Position numbers and translations under genes: made by a program. Shown in pieces: positions 32,626 to 44,225 of a stretch of DNA of 64,000 bases. Source of the DNA: Anomaloglossus baeobatrachus (lineage: Eukaryota > Chordata > Amphibia > Anura > Aromobatidae); assembly GCF_048569485.1 (NCBI RefSeq), contig NC_134364.1, positions 125,128,882 through 125,192,881 on the forward strand, read 5' to 3'. The notes under the pieces were generated by a model, which had not been told where the DNA came from, ran no database searches, and saw only the letters and a program-made list of their open reading frames with translations. How positions within the stretch are numbered: position 1 is the stretch's first letter; the number at the start of each line of letters is the position of its first letter.

Positions 32626-34025
32626 GCACCTTGGGCACTTACGAGGACCCGCAATATCGTGATGTGTTTCACTGGGCGCAGAAGTGGCTCATATCTAGCG
32701 CTACCTCTTTTTACAGCGCTAATCATGTATTATTTAACATTAATATAGTCTTCATAAATATAGGCTACATACAGTTTAACAACTTTTACAACATAGCTAT
32801 AAGGTGCGCACTAACCTCCCTGGCTCTCTCCGGTGGTGATGCTTGGTAATGTAACCTTGAGCAAACATTTTGTAAAATCTACCAACATAACCCACTTGGG
32901 TTTATATAATAATTATCTTTATTTTTATATAGTGATTTACATATATCAGCAACATATATAACCGCTGTATGTACACGAGTAGAAAAAACACTTGTTACGT
33001 TACAATGAAATCACAACCACTGTTTATCACAAGGGCAATTCCATCTTATAAGTGGATGGCGGATCACTAGCCCAAAATAAAATCAATCTATAAAATCGTA
33101 TTAGATCTTGTGTAAATAGAAACAATATAGACTGTTGAAATATGTGTGTGTATGTGTGTTTCCATAGAACGTAAGTATTGTTACTAATAAATCACATTAT
33201 TTTACAGCAGAGGTGTAAAGCAGGTGCAGATCTCTGGCTCCCTTTAGTGGCGGAGGCTCGGTAATGCACACAAGTAACATCCCAAATCTACAACTGCAAT
33301 ACATAATGTCAAGACTTGTGGGTTTTATGTGCTAGGGAATTGATTCAGTCCTTACCTTGTCAATCAGACCGGGCTGTTGAGTGAAGATAATCGCTGCCCC
33401 TGTAAATCAAGTGAACGTTGCAAGACTATTTTATTATCTCTTATTGCATTATTACTACATTCACTATACTTATAGATAAGACATGAAGCAAACGAGACCC
33501 TACACAACACGTGGTAAACTGCATCTGGACCAATAAGAGAGAGGTGAGTGTAAGTTGATGCCATACTTGGTTTCTGCGGCTGACGCTATGCTTCCCCTTA
33601 CCTCTGTAGCACAAGCTGCACATTGTTTTTCCAAGAGATTATTGGACCCATCGTCATCGGTGCTGTTCTCCTCCGACGCCCTGAGCTGGGGTCTAGTTGT
33701 GGCTCCGTTCCCTTCCTCATCATTACACGGTCAGAGGCGGATTATAATGAAGGCAATCTGAGCTACCGCCCAGGACCCGAGGCTCCAGGGGGCCTATGCT
33801 GTAAAAAGTAATTTGCCTTCATAATACATGCATGATACATTTAAAAGATGCTGGGTCCGCCTGGCCTGCAGCACGTCGGCAAACCAAACTAGCAACATAC
33901 AAGGCGTGGCTGAGCGAGTCCCGCCCAGCTGTCTGCCGAAGAGGAGCGTCCTCTGTAATGGTGACAGCAGACGGCGTTGTCGCAGGACATACTGGAGTCC
34001 AGCAGCCTGAAGAGTGGAGACAGAT
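32626..34025. other. Unassigned stretch with small repeat scraps
   Basis: A short L2-like tail (ATAATTATCTTTATTTTTAT near 32908) is visible. Otherwise I see no gene. Sequence around 33640-33950 is GC-richer, with several short open frames but no family resemblance. Confidence 0.35.
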
Positions 34026-35626
34026 CCGTGACCCAGAGGCGTATCTAGGGATGCTGGTGGGGCACATGCCCTGGGCGCAGTTGTTAGGTGGGCGCTGTCT
34101 GGCTTCCTGATGTGGTGGTCTCAGAGTCTCCCCGGCAGCTGTGTTTTGCCGCCCTCTGTAGTGGGAGTCGGCTATTCTGAGTCCCGGTTGTCAGCTGACA
34201 TCTGAGACTCAGAGAAAGGGTGGGCACCGGGTCTCAGTGATCAATTGTACTGGTGTCTGTCAGACGCCAGTACAATTGAAGCGGTGACCGCCAGCACTTC
34301 CGGGTCAGAGCGACATCAACCGTGTGATCAGGTCAGCTGATCACACTGCTGACATCATTCGTCAGCACCGTAGCTGCCCAGACGATGGTGGTGAGTGCTC
34401 CAGTCAGTGTGAGCTAAAGACACTGAAGATGAAGAGGAACAATAGCCGGTGAGGGGGAATGTATATAGGCTGGCAGGAAAAGGGAAAAGGTTGTGCCCAA
34501 AACGAGGGCTCACCATATACTGTAAGGAGTGCATATTACACATTTTATTACAACAGTCAAAAAATACAAAAACTATCAGAATCAACTGAAAAACATGTAC
34601 ACCATGTGCAGAATTATTAGGCAATTTGTATTTTAGAGGATTTTTTTTATTATTGATCAACAACTATGTTCTCAATCAACCCAAAAGACTCATAAATATC
34701 AAAGCTTAATATTTTTGGCAGTTGGATTGTTTTTTTAGATTTGGCTATCTTAGGAGGATCTGTATGTGCAGGTAACTATTACTGTGCAGAATTATTAGGC
34801 AACTTAATAAAAACCAAATATATTCCCATCTCACTTGTTTATTTTTACCAGATAAACCAATATAACTGCACAAAATTTAGAAATAAACATTTCTGACATG
34901 CAAAAACAAAACCCCAAAAAATGAGTGACCCATATAGCCCCCTTTCTTTCTGATGACACTCAGCAGCCTACCATCTATAGATTCTGTCATTGCTTGATCT
35001 GTTTATGATCAACATTGCATGCAGCAGCCACCACAGCCTCCAGACACTGCTCCCAGAGGTGACTGTTTTCCCTCCCTGTAGATGTTACATTTTATGAGGG
35101 ATCACTTGTTCTCTATGGGGTTCAGATCAGGTGAACTATTGGACCATGTCATTATTTTTTCATCTTTTAGACTTTTACTGGCCAGCCACGCTGTGGAGTA
35201 GTTGGATACATGTGATTGAGCTTGTCCTGCATGAAAATCATGTTTTTCTTGAACGATACCGACTTCTTCCTGTACCACTGCTTGAAGAAGTTGTCTTCCA
35301 GAAACTGGCAGTAGGTCTGGGAGTTGAGCTTCACTCCATCGCCAACCCGAAAAGGTCCCACAAGTTCATCTTTGATGATCCCAGCCCATACCAGTGCCCA
35401 CCTCCACCTTGCTGGCGTCTGAGTCGGAGTGGAGCTCTCTGCCCTTTACTGATCAGCCTCTGGCCCATCCATCTGCCCATCAAGAGTCACTCTCATTTCA
35501 TCAGTCCATAAAACCTTTGAAAAATCAGTCTTAAGATATTTCTTGGCCCAGTCTTGACATTTTAACGTATATTTCTTGTTCAAAGGTGGTCATTTTTCAG
35601 CCTTCCTTACCTTGGCTATGTCCCGG

Positions 35627-37285
35627 TGTTACGAACCGGCGCCGCCATAGCCGCAAGCAGCCTGCTGCGGTTCCTGTTGCGCCCAGGCGCCGGCTGCCGT
35701 TCTTGGCCGTGCCTCGGGTCATCCAGTTGGCTGTTCCTTCCCCCACGTCTAAGTGTGGAGAGGCGGCTAGTGCGCATGCGTGCGCCGATTTACCCAAGCC
35801 AGAGTTTAAGCCCGGTGTTTTGCCTAGTGAGCATGCTCAGCCTGTTTGTGTTATGTCTGAGACTAAGTCCTCAGTTAAGGCTACTGAGCATGCTCCCACA
35901 ATTAACCCTAACAGCCTCTTTGCACAGGTACTTGGACTTCGTGCTGTGTCTAAGTTCTGGGATGTGCCTACTGAGCATGCTCAAACTGATAGTCTGCTTT
36001 CTAAGTCTGTGGCTCAGGCTACTGAGCATGCTCAGGCACTTAGTGCATCAGAGGCTAGGTCCGGTAAGGACCTCACTGAGCATGTCCGTGAGGTGGCAGG
36101 CCCTGATAGGGCAGAGGGTGTCAGGTGTCCTGATGACGTGGCAACTCCGGACTGGCTCGCAGAGGCCCGCCCCTATGATCTGGCACCTCAGTATTGGTCG
36201 TCAGACGATGACTGGTGAAGTGTTTGGGGCGTGGCTGCCATGAGGTCATCAATGATGTGGCGGTTCCGGATAGGTCGCATGTGACGTCACTGATGACATG
36301 GCACTCTGCTATTGGACCTTGGTGGTTCCACCCTGGGTTTGGGGCGGACCCAGGTTATAAAAGGGGCTGGAGACAACATGGAGGTGCGCAGTCTTCACTT
36401 TTGCTCAGTCAGAGCACACCTTCATGTTAGAGCCTCATTGCGGCATAAGCCTATGTTGGGAAGCGGTAGGTAGGGTTAGGCGAACGGTGCCTGTCACGCC
36501 AAGATTCGTGGCTTGGCACATCAGGGTCAGGCGCCGTGCTTCCCTCCTGCCGTTCCAGTCTTGCTATAGCAGCCCAGTGGCGTTAACTGGGCTGCGGCTG
36601 CTGTGCTTCCTGTCCGATTGTGCCCCCTACGCACACGGACAACGCACCTGCTGCGCCACCTGTCTGATTGTGCCCCCTACGTACACGGACAACGCACCTG
36701 CTGCGCCACCTGTCCGATTGTGCCCCCTACGCACACGGACAACGCACCTGCTGCGCCACCTGTCCGGTTGTGCCCCCTACGCGCACGGACAGCGTACTCC
36801 AGGACCCCTGTGGAGTTAACAGGGTGTTCCTTATTTTCCTCGGCTTCCCGGTCAACGCTACTGGTGTACCCATCTGGCCTGACGTGTCCTACACACACGT
36901 GGCCAGTCGAGAGGTGGCCAGAAACGCTAATCGGAGGACCGCTCAGCCTGACGTGTCCTACACACGTGGCCGACAGGGCGCTTTCGTGGCGGTCTTCCGG
37001 TCAACGCTACCTGGTTACCACCCGGCCTGACGTGTTTCCTGCACACGTGGTTGGTGTAGCGCTAGGTGCACTAAAACGCTAATCGGGTTGTCGTCCGGTC
37101 TGACGTGTCCCAACACACGTGACCGGTTCCCAGAGTTCCTGGGTTATCTCAGAGCCATCCAGCTCTATAGTCTCCGCCTAACCCTCAGGTGCCAGCAGCT
37201 CCATTGTCATCTGGAGCACGGTGGGCCCCGACTGGCGATTAGGATATATACCCCCTGGTCCTAATCTGCCGGTCCCCCCGTAACA
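35627..37285 (+). repeat. 5' LTR of the Gypsy-type element
   Basis: The U3 part carries five copies of a GAGCATG(C/T)(T/C)C palindrome-like word (35829-36087), then a TATA box (TATAAAAGGG near 36356). Four 50-bp tandem units starting TGTCCGATTG follow at 36611, 36661, 36711 and 36761, with further ACACACGTGGCC and TGACGTGTCC words. It is 1659 bp long, the same as the 3' copy. Confidence 0.9.
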
Positions 37286-37312
37286 GTAAGACTGCGCCAG
37301 GGTCTGGCTGGC

Positions 37313-39271
37313 ATGGCGGAGATGGAGCAGCTACGTCAATTCATGCTGCAGCTTGATGCCAGAGTGAGGTCTCTGGAGAAGTCTGCTCTTGCTGCTGATC
37401 TGGATGATGTGGTGGCTCAAGCGGCTGCAATGGTGTCAGTCACCAAGCCTACTCCAAACCTCCCTCACCTCTTGCTGCCCAACAAGTTTACGGGGAACAG
37501 CAAGGCATGTAGGGGATTTGTGAACCAGTGCTCAGTCCATCTAGAGCTGTTGGCTGCACGGTTTCCTACAGAGAGGTCGAAGGTGGGGTTTATCATCTCC
37601 TTGCTCTCCGATAGAGCACTGGAGTGGGCTACACCATTGTGGGAGAGGAATGACCCCGTAGTACAGGACTCTAAGGAGTTTTTGGAGTCCTTGCGACAAG
37701 TGTTCCTGGGGCCTCAGGTCACTCACGACTCAGCCCTACAGCTACTGACTTTGGAGCAGGGGCGTACCTCCTCAAGTCAATATGCTGTGAGTTTCCGGAC
37801 ACTTGCTGCAGAACTGGGGTGGTCGGAGAGGACTCTCATTCCACTGTTCTGGAGGGGATTAGCCTCGCACGTGAAGGACGCATTAGCGTCGCGTGAGGTA
37901 CCAACTACCCTTGAGGGCCTCATGACTCTGGCTACCCGCATTGACCTGCGGACCTCTGAACGTCAGCTGGAGCGCAGGTCAGAGGGTCGTTCAGCCACTG
38001 TAGTGGTCTCTCCTACTGCACCTCCCTTAGAGGACATCTCTGTCCCTATGGACATCTCTAGGGTTGGTGTTGCTAGGTCTTCGAGTCGCAAGGGCATTTC
38101 CTGTTTCGCTTGTGGGCAGTATGGTCATTATGCCAACCGTTGCCCAAAGCGTCAGGATAAGCGACCACGATTGGTGACCATAGCTGGAGGTAGACTGGAC
38201 TCTGCGTCATCCATTAGGGTGACGTTTCCCGCGTCCATTTCCTTTAAGGGGTCAACATGGTCCACAAGGGCAAGTGTGGACACAGGTGCTGGGGATAGTT
38301 TCATCTCCTCCTCTTTTGCCCGGCGGCATGCCATCCCGCTGGTGCAAATGCCAAGGCCAGTGAGAGTCCGTGTGGTGGATGGGTCCTTGTTGCCCAAGGT
38401 AATTCACCAGCGGACAGTGCCCATTACCCTTGCCATGTCATCTGGGCATAGGGAGACCATTTCATTTCTGGTTCTCCCTAAGGGTGCAGATGATATTCTG
38501 CTGGGTATTCCTTGGTTGAAGTGGCATTCCCCACATATCGACTGGTCGTCTGGGGTAATTACGCGGTGGAGCGAGTCTTGTAGCTCCCACTGCATGTCTC
38601 CATCTTCCGCCCGTCGCTCAGTGGTATCTGTGGCGACTATAGACCATTCGAGTGGGAGGGCCGCTAGAGGGGGGGGTACTGTTACGAACCGGCGCCGCCA
38701 TAGCCGCAAGCAGCCTGCTGCGGTTCCTGTTGCGCCCAGGCGCCGGCTGCCGTTCTTGGCCGTGCCTCGGGTCATCCAGTTGGCTGTTCCTTCCCCCACG
38801 TCTAAGTGTGGAGAGGCGGCTAGTGCGCATGCGTGCGCCGATTTACCCAAGCCAGAGTTTAAGCCCGGTGTTTTGCCTAGTGAGCATGCTCAGCCTGTTT
38901 GTGTTATGTCTGAGACTAAGTCCTCAGTTAAGGCTACTGAGCATGCTCCCACAATTAACCCTAACAGCCTCTTTGCACAGGTACTTGGACTTCGTGCTGT
39001 GTCTAAGTTCTGGGATGTGCCTACTGAGCATGCTCAAACTGATAGTCTGCTTTCTAAGTCTGTGGCTCAGGCTACTGAGCATGCTCAGGCACTTAGTGCA
39101 TCAGAGGCTAGGTCCGGTAAGGACCTCACTGAGCATGTCCGTGAGGTGGCAGGCCCTGATAGGGCAGAGGGTGTCAGGTGTCCTGATGACGTGGCAACTC
39201 CGGACTGGCTCGCAGAGGCCCGCCCCTATGATCTGGCACCTCAGTATTGGTCGTCAGACGATGACTGGTGA
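37313..39271 (+). CDS. Retrotransposon Gag-protease polyprotein (fossil element)
   Basis: This is a 652-residue frame. A coiled N-terminus (MEQLRQFMLQLDARVRSLEK) leads into a retrotransposon Gag capsid region (PNKFTGNSKACRGFVNQC; LEQGRTSSSQYAVSFRTLA). Next come a CCHC zinc knuckle (CFACGQYGHYANRC, near 265) and an aspartic protease with its VDTGAGDSFIS active-site loop (near 320) and the LPKGADDILLGIPWL strand. The last ~190 residues are encoded by the U3 of the 3' LTR and repeat the word EHA. This is typical Ty3/Gypsy gag-pro of a non-autonomous element. Confidence 0.88.
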   Translation: MAEMEQLRQFMLQLDARVRSLEKSALAADLDDVVAQAAAMVSVTKPTPNLPHLLLPNKFTGNSKACRGFVNQCSVHLELLAARFPTERSKVGFIISLLSDRALEWATPLWERNDPVVQDSKEFLESLRQVFLGPQVTHDSALQLLTLEQGRTSSSQYAVSFRTLAAELGWSERTLIPLFWRGLASHVKDALASREVPTTLEGLMTLATRIDLRTSERQLERRSEGRSATVVVSPTAPPLEDISVPMDISRVGVARSSSRKGISCFACGQYGHYANRCPKRQDKRPRLVTIAGGRLDSASSIRVTFPASISFKGSTWSTRASVDTGAGDSFISSSFARRHAIPLVQMPRPVRVRVVDGSLLPKVIHQRTVPITLAMSSGHRETISFLVLPKGADDILLGIPWLKWHSPHIDWSSGVITRWSESCSSHCMSPSSARRSVVSVATIDHSSGRAARGGGTVTNRRRHSRKQPAAVPVAPRRRLPFLAVPRVIQLAVPSPTSKCGEAASAHACADLPKPEFKPGVLPSEHAQPVCVMSETKSSVKATEHAPTINPNSLFAQVLGLRAVSKFWDVPTEHAQTDSLLSKSVAQATEHAQALSASEARSGKDLTEHVREVAGPDRAEGVRCPDDVATPDWLAEARPYDLAPQYWSSDDDW

Positions 39272-40338
39272 AGTGTTTGGGGCGTGGCTGCCATGAGGTC
39301 ATCAATGATGTGGCGGTTCCGGATAGGTCGCATGTGACGTCACTGATGACATGGCACTCTGCTATTGGACCTTGGTGGTTCCACCCTGGGTTTGGGGCGG
39401 ACCCAGGTTATAAAAGGGGCTGGAGACAACATGGAGGTGCGCAGTCTTCACTTTTGCTCAGTCAGAGCACACCTCCATGTTAGAGCCTCATTGCGGCATA
39501 AGCCTATGTTGGGAAGCGGTAGGTAGGGTTAGGCGAACGGTGCCTGTCACGCCAAGATTCGTGGCTCGGCACATCAGGGTCAGGCGCCGTGCTTCCCTCC
39601 TGCCGTTCCAGTCTTGCTATAGCAGCCCAGTGGCGTTAACTGGGCTGCGGCTGCTGTGCTTCCTGTCCGATTGTGCCCCCTACGCACACGGACAACGCAC
39701 CTGCTGCGCCACCTGTCTGATTGTGCCCCCTACGTACACGGACAACGCACCTGCTGCGCCACCTGTCCGATTGTGCCCCCTACGCACACGGACAACGCAC
39801 CTGCTGCGCCACCTGTCCGGTTGTGCCCCCTACGCGCACGGACAGCGTACTCCAGGACCCCTGTGGAGTTAACAGGGTGTTCCTTATTTTCCTCGGCTTC
39901 CCGGTCAACGCTACTGGTGTACCCATCTGGCCTGACGTGTCCTACACACACGTGGCCAGTCGAGAGGTGGCCAGAAACGCTAATCGGAGGACCGCTCAGC
40001 CTGACGTGTCCTACACACGTGGCCGACAGGGCGCTTTCGTGGCGGTCTTCCGGTCAACGCTACCTGGTTACCACCCGGCCTGACGTGTTTCCTGCACACG
40101 TGGTTGGTGTAGCGCTAGGTGCACTAAAACGCTAATCGGGTTGTCGTCCGGTCTGACGTGTCCCAACACACGTGACCGGTTCCCAGAGTTCCTGGGTTAT
40201 CTCAGAGCCATCCAGCTCTATAGTCTCCGCCTAACCCTCAGGTGCCAGCAGCTCCATTGTCATCTGGAGCACGGTGGGCCCCGACTGGCGATTAGGATAT
40301 ATACCCCCTGGTCCTAATCTGCCGGTCCCCCCGTAACA
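38680..40338 (+). repeat. 3' LTR of the Gypsy-type element
   Basis: Its length and layout match the 5' LTR 3053 bp upstream. Its first ~590 bp also encode the C-terminal part of the gag-protease frame. Confidence 0.9.
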
Positions 40339-40857
40339 CCCGGAGTATGGCCCACCTTGTGCTTTTTTATACTTCAGTAACGTTGCAGCTCTGAAATATG
40401 GCCAAACTGGTGGTAAATGGCATTTTGGCAGCTTCACGCTTGATTTTCCTCAATTCATGGGCAGTTATTTTGCGCCTTTTTTGCCTAACACGCTTTTTGC
40501 GACCCTATTTGCCATTTGCCATGAAACGCTTGATTGTTCGGTGATCATGCTTCAAAAGTTTGGCAATTTCAAGACCTCTGCAAGACATCTCACAATTTTG
40601 GACTTTTCAGAACCCATCAAATGTCTCTTCTGACCCATTTTGCCAAAGGAAAGGAAGTTGCCTAATAATTAAGCACATCTTATATAGGGTGTTGATGTCA
40701 TTACACCGCACCCCTCCTCATTACAGAGATGCACATCACCTGATTTACGTAATTGGTAGTTGGGTCTCAGCCTATACAGCTTGGAGTAGGACAACATGTA
40801 TAAAAAGTATCATGTGATCAAAATACTCATTTGCCTAATAATTCTGCACACACTGTA

Positions 40858-41549
40858 TGTCTCTATACTGGTTGTGAGTCTCACAACCATTCCAGGTGAG
40901 CGGTTTTCCTATTAAAAAGTCACCATCTTTTACACTGGTAAGACCCTATTGCGCTCCTTATAGCCACAGCTGGTTTCCCGTCTTTCATGTGAGCCAGTTT
41001 CTTTGTAGCGTTTGATGGTTTTTGCCACTGCACTTGGGGACACTTTCAAAGTTTTCCCAATTTTTCGGCCTGACTGACCTTCATTTCTTAAAGTAATGAT
41101 GGCCACTCGTTTTTCTTTACTTAGCTGCTTTTTTCTTGCCATAATACAAATTCTAACAGTCTATTCAGTAGGACTATCAGCTGTGTATCCACCAGACTTC
41201 TGCACAACACAACGGATAGTCCCAACCCCATTTATAAGGCAAGAAATCCCACTTATTAAACCTGACAGGGCACACCTGTGAAGTGAAAACCATTTCTGGT
41301 CACTACCTCATGAAGTTCATCAAGGGAATGCCAAGAGTGTGCAAAGCAGTAAGCAAATTAAAGGTGGCTACTTTGATGAACCTAGAATATAAGACATATT
41401 TTTAGTCATTTCACACTTTTTTGTTAAGTATTTCATTCCACATGTGTTAATTCATAGTTTTGATGCCTTCAATGTGAATCTACAATTTTCAGTCATGAAC
41501 ATAAAGAAAACTCTTTGAATGGGGTGTGTCCAAACTTTTGGTCTGTAAT
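40858..41549 (-). mobile_element. Truncated Tc1-like element (5' half)
   Basis: The end near 41525-41549, read on the minus strand, gives CCAAAAGTTTGGACACACCC, a common Tc1 terminal motif. The minus strand at 41142-40930 encodes the N-terminal helix-turn-helix of a transposase. The rest of the transposase and the other end are missing. Confidence 0.7.
40930..41142 (-). pseudogene. Tc1 transposase, N-terminal fragment (~70 aa)
   Basis: MARKKQLSKEKRVAIITLRN opens a paired-like helix-turn-helix (GRKIGKTLKVSPSAVAKTIK), followed by RYKETGSHERR. This is the DNA-binding half of a Tc1 transposase of a different subfamily from the one at 703-1740. The catalytic domain is absent. Confidence 0.75.
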
Positions 41550-41612
41550 GTGTGTGTGTGTGCATATACAAATATATATATATATATATACAGTATATAT
41601 ATATAGAGAGAG
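41550..41612. repeat. Compound (TG)n(AT)n(AG)n microsatellite
   Basis: TGTGTGTG, ATATATAT and AGAGAGAG runs directly follow the Tc1 fragment end. Confidence 0.9.
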
Positions 41613-41769
41613 AGTGTTCAGATCATTAGCCGTCTATACGTGTTTTTAACTTGCAATAAAATGTTATATGCACTACTTATATGGTGAGCCCTCAGTTTTG
41701 GCACAACCTTTTTCCTGCCAGGCTCATGTTTATTGTGCCGAGGTGATCCCTGGGGTGAAACGGGTGCCT

Positions 41770-43390
41770 TCCATAATTTTCTAGTGTGGTAAGTATATAG
41801 GGACACAATATGGGGATAGAGAGTGAGAGGAGGAAGGTATATGTGGCCACTGTATGCAGAAAGATGATGGGAAAGGAGAATGTATATATGGCCATGTAAC
41901 GTTCAGTCCAGAGGTGGATCCACGGGACCGTGCACCGGACTCTCCCAGAGAGACAACCAGGAGCGAACCCCTATACAGGGGCTGTCTGGTGGCCCCCCCA
42001 GAGGGCCTAGATGCACAGCAGCCGGGACACAAGTGAGTTCGGGTTTTGTGTCCTTCAGATGTCCGTACGGGATATGGCTACTAGTCCAACGGTAGCCATG
42101 GGCAGGACGGGTGACTGGAACCAGGTACGGGTGCCGAGTGGTAACAACAGACGGAGTCCGGGTCCAGTGAGGAGTGCAGGCTGATGTGGCCAGATGGAAT
42201 CCAGAACCGGTGACGAGTACAGGCAGGCGGAAGATGACGGGATTCACAGCTGATAATCTCCGGGGCAACTCCTGGGAAACCAGCAGGCTGGACACACTCA
42301 GGTTGGCAGTCAGACACTGTGGGCAGAGACAGGGTTAACCTGGGTACGAAGCACAGAGGGACCTGAACTCCTAGTGCAAGAGACAAACTACAAGAACACA
42401 TTGAACAGGCACCGCCCACAAGGAAAAGGAAGTCTTATATACCCTATACCTGTAATCAGCCATATACTGTTTCAGCGACGCTGGCCTTTTAAGAAGAGGT
42501 GAGTGAGCGCGCCCGCGCCCTAGTTAGCCCGAGCGCCGGAGACTAGTACAGGACACAGAGGAGGTGGAGGAGATGCAAGGGAGCCAGAAGCAGAGTCCCG
42601 GACCGCAGCGGGACGCCGGGACCGACGGGCAGGGAGCACGGAGCACGCACAGGAGGGAGAGCGGGAGCAGCAGCCGCGGCCAGAGCGCCCAGGGACCGGA
42701 TAGGTGAGTGATGGGCGGCGCCGGGATCCCGGGAGCGTGACAGGCCACACAGTATGGCGAGGGAGGATGGGGAGGGGGAATGTATATATGGCAACACAAA
42801 AATGGGATAGGTGAGGATGGGGAAGGGAGATGAATATATTTCAGCACAATATGAGGAAAGTGGGTGGGGAGGGGGGATGTATTTAGACACAGTATGGGAA
42901 GCAAGAAGGAATGTATACAGACAGCATACTGTGTATGAGTATGGGGAGTATGGGGAGTAAACGGGGAGAAGAAATTTTGAGAACACAGTATGGGGAATTT
43001 CAGGACAGTATGTGAGCGAGGGAGTAATTTTGAGAACACAGTGTGGGGAGCAAGCTGGTAAAATGGGCGCAGACACAGTATGGGGAATGAGGGGAAATGA
43101 GTGCGGAGGTAGTGAGGAGACAGTATGAGATGAAAAAAATGTCAGGGGCACAAAATAAAGACTGGTTAGTGGAGAGGTTTGGAGAAGGGGCAGCATGGGG
43201 GGACACATTGTGAGGCCATAGTGAGAAGGGGTGTATGATGAGGGGGGACAGTATAAAAACTGGGCAGTATAGTGAGGACAGAGTTTACAGGACAGTGTGA
43301 AGAAGGGTCTCAGTATAGGAAGTAGAGGGCAGTGTGGAGGGAATACACTATAAGAGGGATAGTGTGTGTGCCTCATATTTTGTGCAGAGT
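41770..43390. repeat. Degenerate minisatellite of ACAGTATGGGG-type units
   Basis: Loose tandem units contain CACAGTATGGGGA and GGGGGAATGTATATATGGC. They are irregular in length and interrupted by the solo LTR at 41895-42742. A single related unit (GGTGAGGGGGAATGTATATA) lies at 34450 near the left end of the hAT nest. Long Ser/Pro-rich frames on the minus strand are repeat artefacts. Confidence 0.7.
41895..42742 (-). mobile_element. Solo LTR, Gypsy-like (fossil)
   Basis: The element has TG...CA ends (TGTAACGTTCAG ... GGGAGCGTGACA) and a perfect 5-bp GGCCA duplication at 41890-41894 and 42743-42747. On the minus strand it starts TGTCACGCTCCCGGG, resembling the LTR at 21596 (TGTCACGTCC), so minus orientation is favoured. 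It is 848 bp long and has no internal region. Confidence 0.8.
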
Positions 43391-43869
43391 GAGGGATAAT
43401 TATTTATTCAGGCGCACAGTGTAGAGCACATATTTTTATACAGGAGTATTGCAATAATTCTGCTATTTTTAAGGTTATTGTGCCGAGATGTGCTGCAGAA
43501 AAGTGGAAAAGATGGAAGTCTGCAGAGACAAGCTGTGAATGTGACGTCATCATGGCATCTGAAAAGAAAAGAAAAAGAATGACTCGGATCAGAGACAACG
43601 TCATCTTTAAAGTACCTGGATGTAAATGATTTATGATACTATTTCTCATCAGTACTGTGGTTCCTTTTTAGTCCGCAGTCTGATAACTGATAACAACTCC
43701 TAGTATCTCCTTACCATTGTTAGGCATGTACTGGAGGTTGTAGGTTCATGCAATATAAATATATATGGGACCGACCTGACATTACAATTGATGTAGTACT
43801 GATGGTATTTCTGGTGATGTATTTCTGTATTGATAAGGGTTTTAATGGTGTGCATTTGTACTAACTGGG
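43391..43869. other. Unassigned part of the hAT nest
   Basis: This stretch lies between two repeat fields. No coding sequence or named repeat is recognised. Confidence 0.35.
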
Positions 43870-44225
43870 TTATATGGATGTATTTCTGTACTGCTGGTGG
43901 TTCTGGTGATGAATTTCTGTATTGCTGGTGGTTATGGTGTGGAGTTTCTGTACTGCTGGTGGTTATAGTGAGGAATTTCTGTACTTCCGGTGGTTTTGAT
44001 AAAGAATTTCTGTACTGTCAGTGGTTTTGATAATGAATTTCTGTACTGCTGGTGGCACAGATGGGAATTCTGGTGGTTCTGGTTGGGAATTTCTGTACTG
44101 CTGGTGGTTCTGGTCAGGAATTTCTGTATTGCTGGTGGTTCTAGTGGGAAATTTCTGTACTGCTGAGGGTTCTGATGATTTCTTTTCTGCTGGTGGTTGT
44201 GTTGCTTTGTTTCTGTCCCGCTAGG
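43870..44225 (+). repeat. ~30-33-bp minisatellite
   Basis: About 11 loose copies of a unit with TTTCTGTACTGCTGGTGGTT and CTGGTGATGAA occur. Units vary in length. It lies inside the hAT nest. Confidence 0.85.

Larger units (their letters stand above)
35627..40338 (+). mobile_element. Young Gypsy-type LTR element with gag-protease only (looks whole for a non-autonomous element)
   Basis: Two 1659-bp LTRs (35627-37285 and 38680-40338) begin TGTTACGAACC and end CCGTAACA. I noticed only about two differences between them, so the insertion is very recent. A 5-bp CCCGG duplication flanks it (35622-35626; 40339-40343). A purine tract (AGAGGGGGGGG) precedes the 3' LTR. The 1394-bp internal region holds one long gag-protease frame and no polymerase or integrase region. 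It would depend on a relative for reverse transcription. It sits inside the mariner. Confidence 0.92.
34600..40855 (-). mobile_element. mariner/Tc1-type element, split by a Gypsy insertion
   Basis: TA flanks at 34598-34599 and 40856-40857. The ends CACCATGTGCAGAATTATTA and, reversed, CAGTGTGTGCAGAATTATTA are inverted repeats. A second copy of GTGCAGAATTATTAGGCAA lies about 185 bp inside the left end, and a diverged copy (GAAGTTGCCTAATAATTAAG) lies about 180 bp inside the right end, so both ends are of IR/DR type. The minus strand between 35500 and 35160 retains a degenerate transposase, for example GPFRVGDGVKLNSQTY and MIFMQDKLNH around the second catalytic aspartate. Without the Gypsy insertion it is about 1.54 kb. 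Confidence 0.8.

Noticed and set aside
35586-36243. 210- and 205-codon frames in the 5' LTR as a separate gene
   Set aside because: The same sequence in the 3' LTR is the tail of the gag-protease frame. In the 5' LTR it lies in U3, upstream of the element's TATA box.
42543-43376. 277-codon Ser/Pro/His-rich minus-strand frame
   Set aside because: It covers degenerate ACAGTATGGGG minisatellite and part of a solo LTR, with no domain or splice support.
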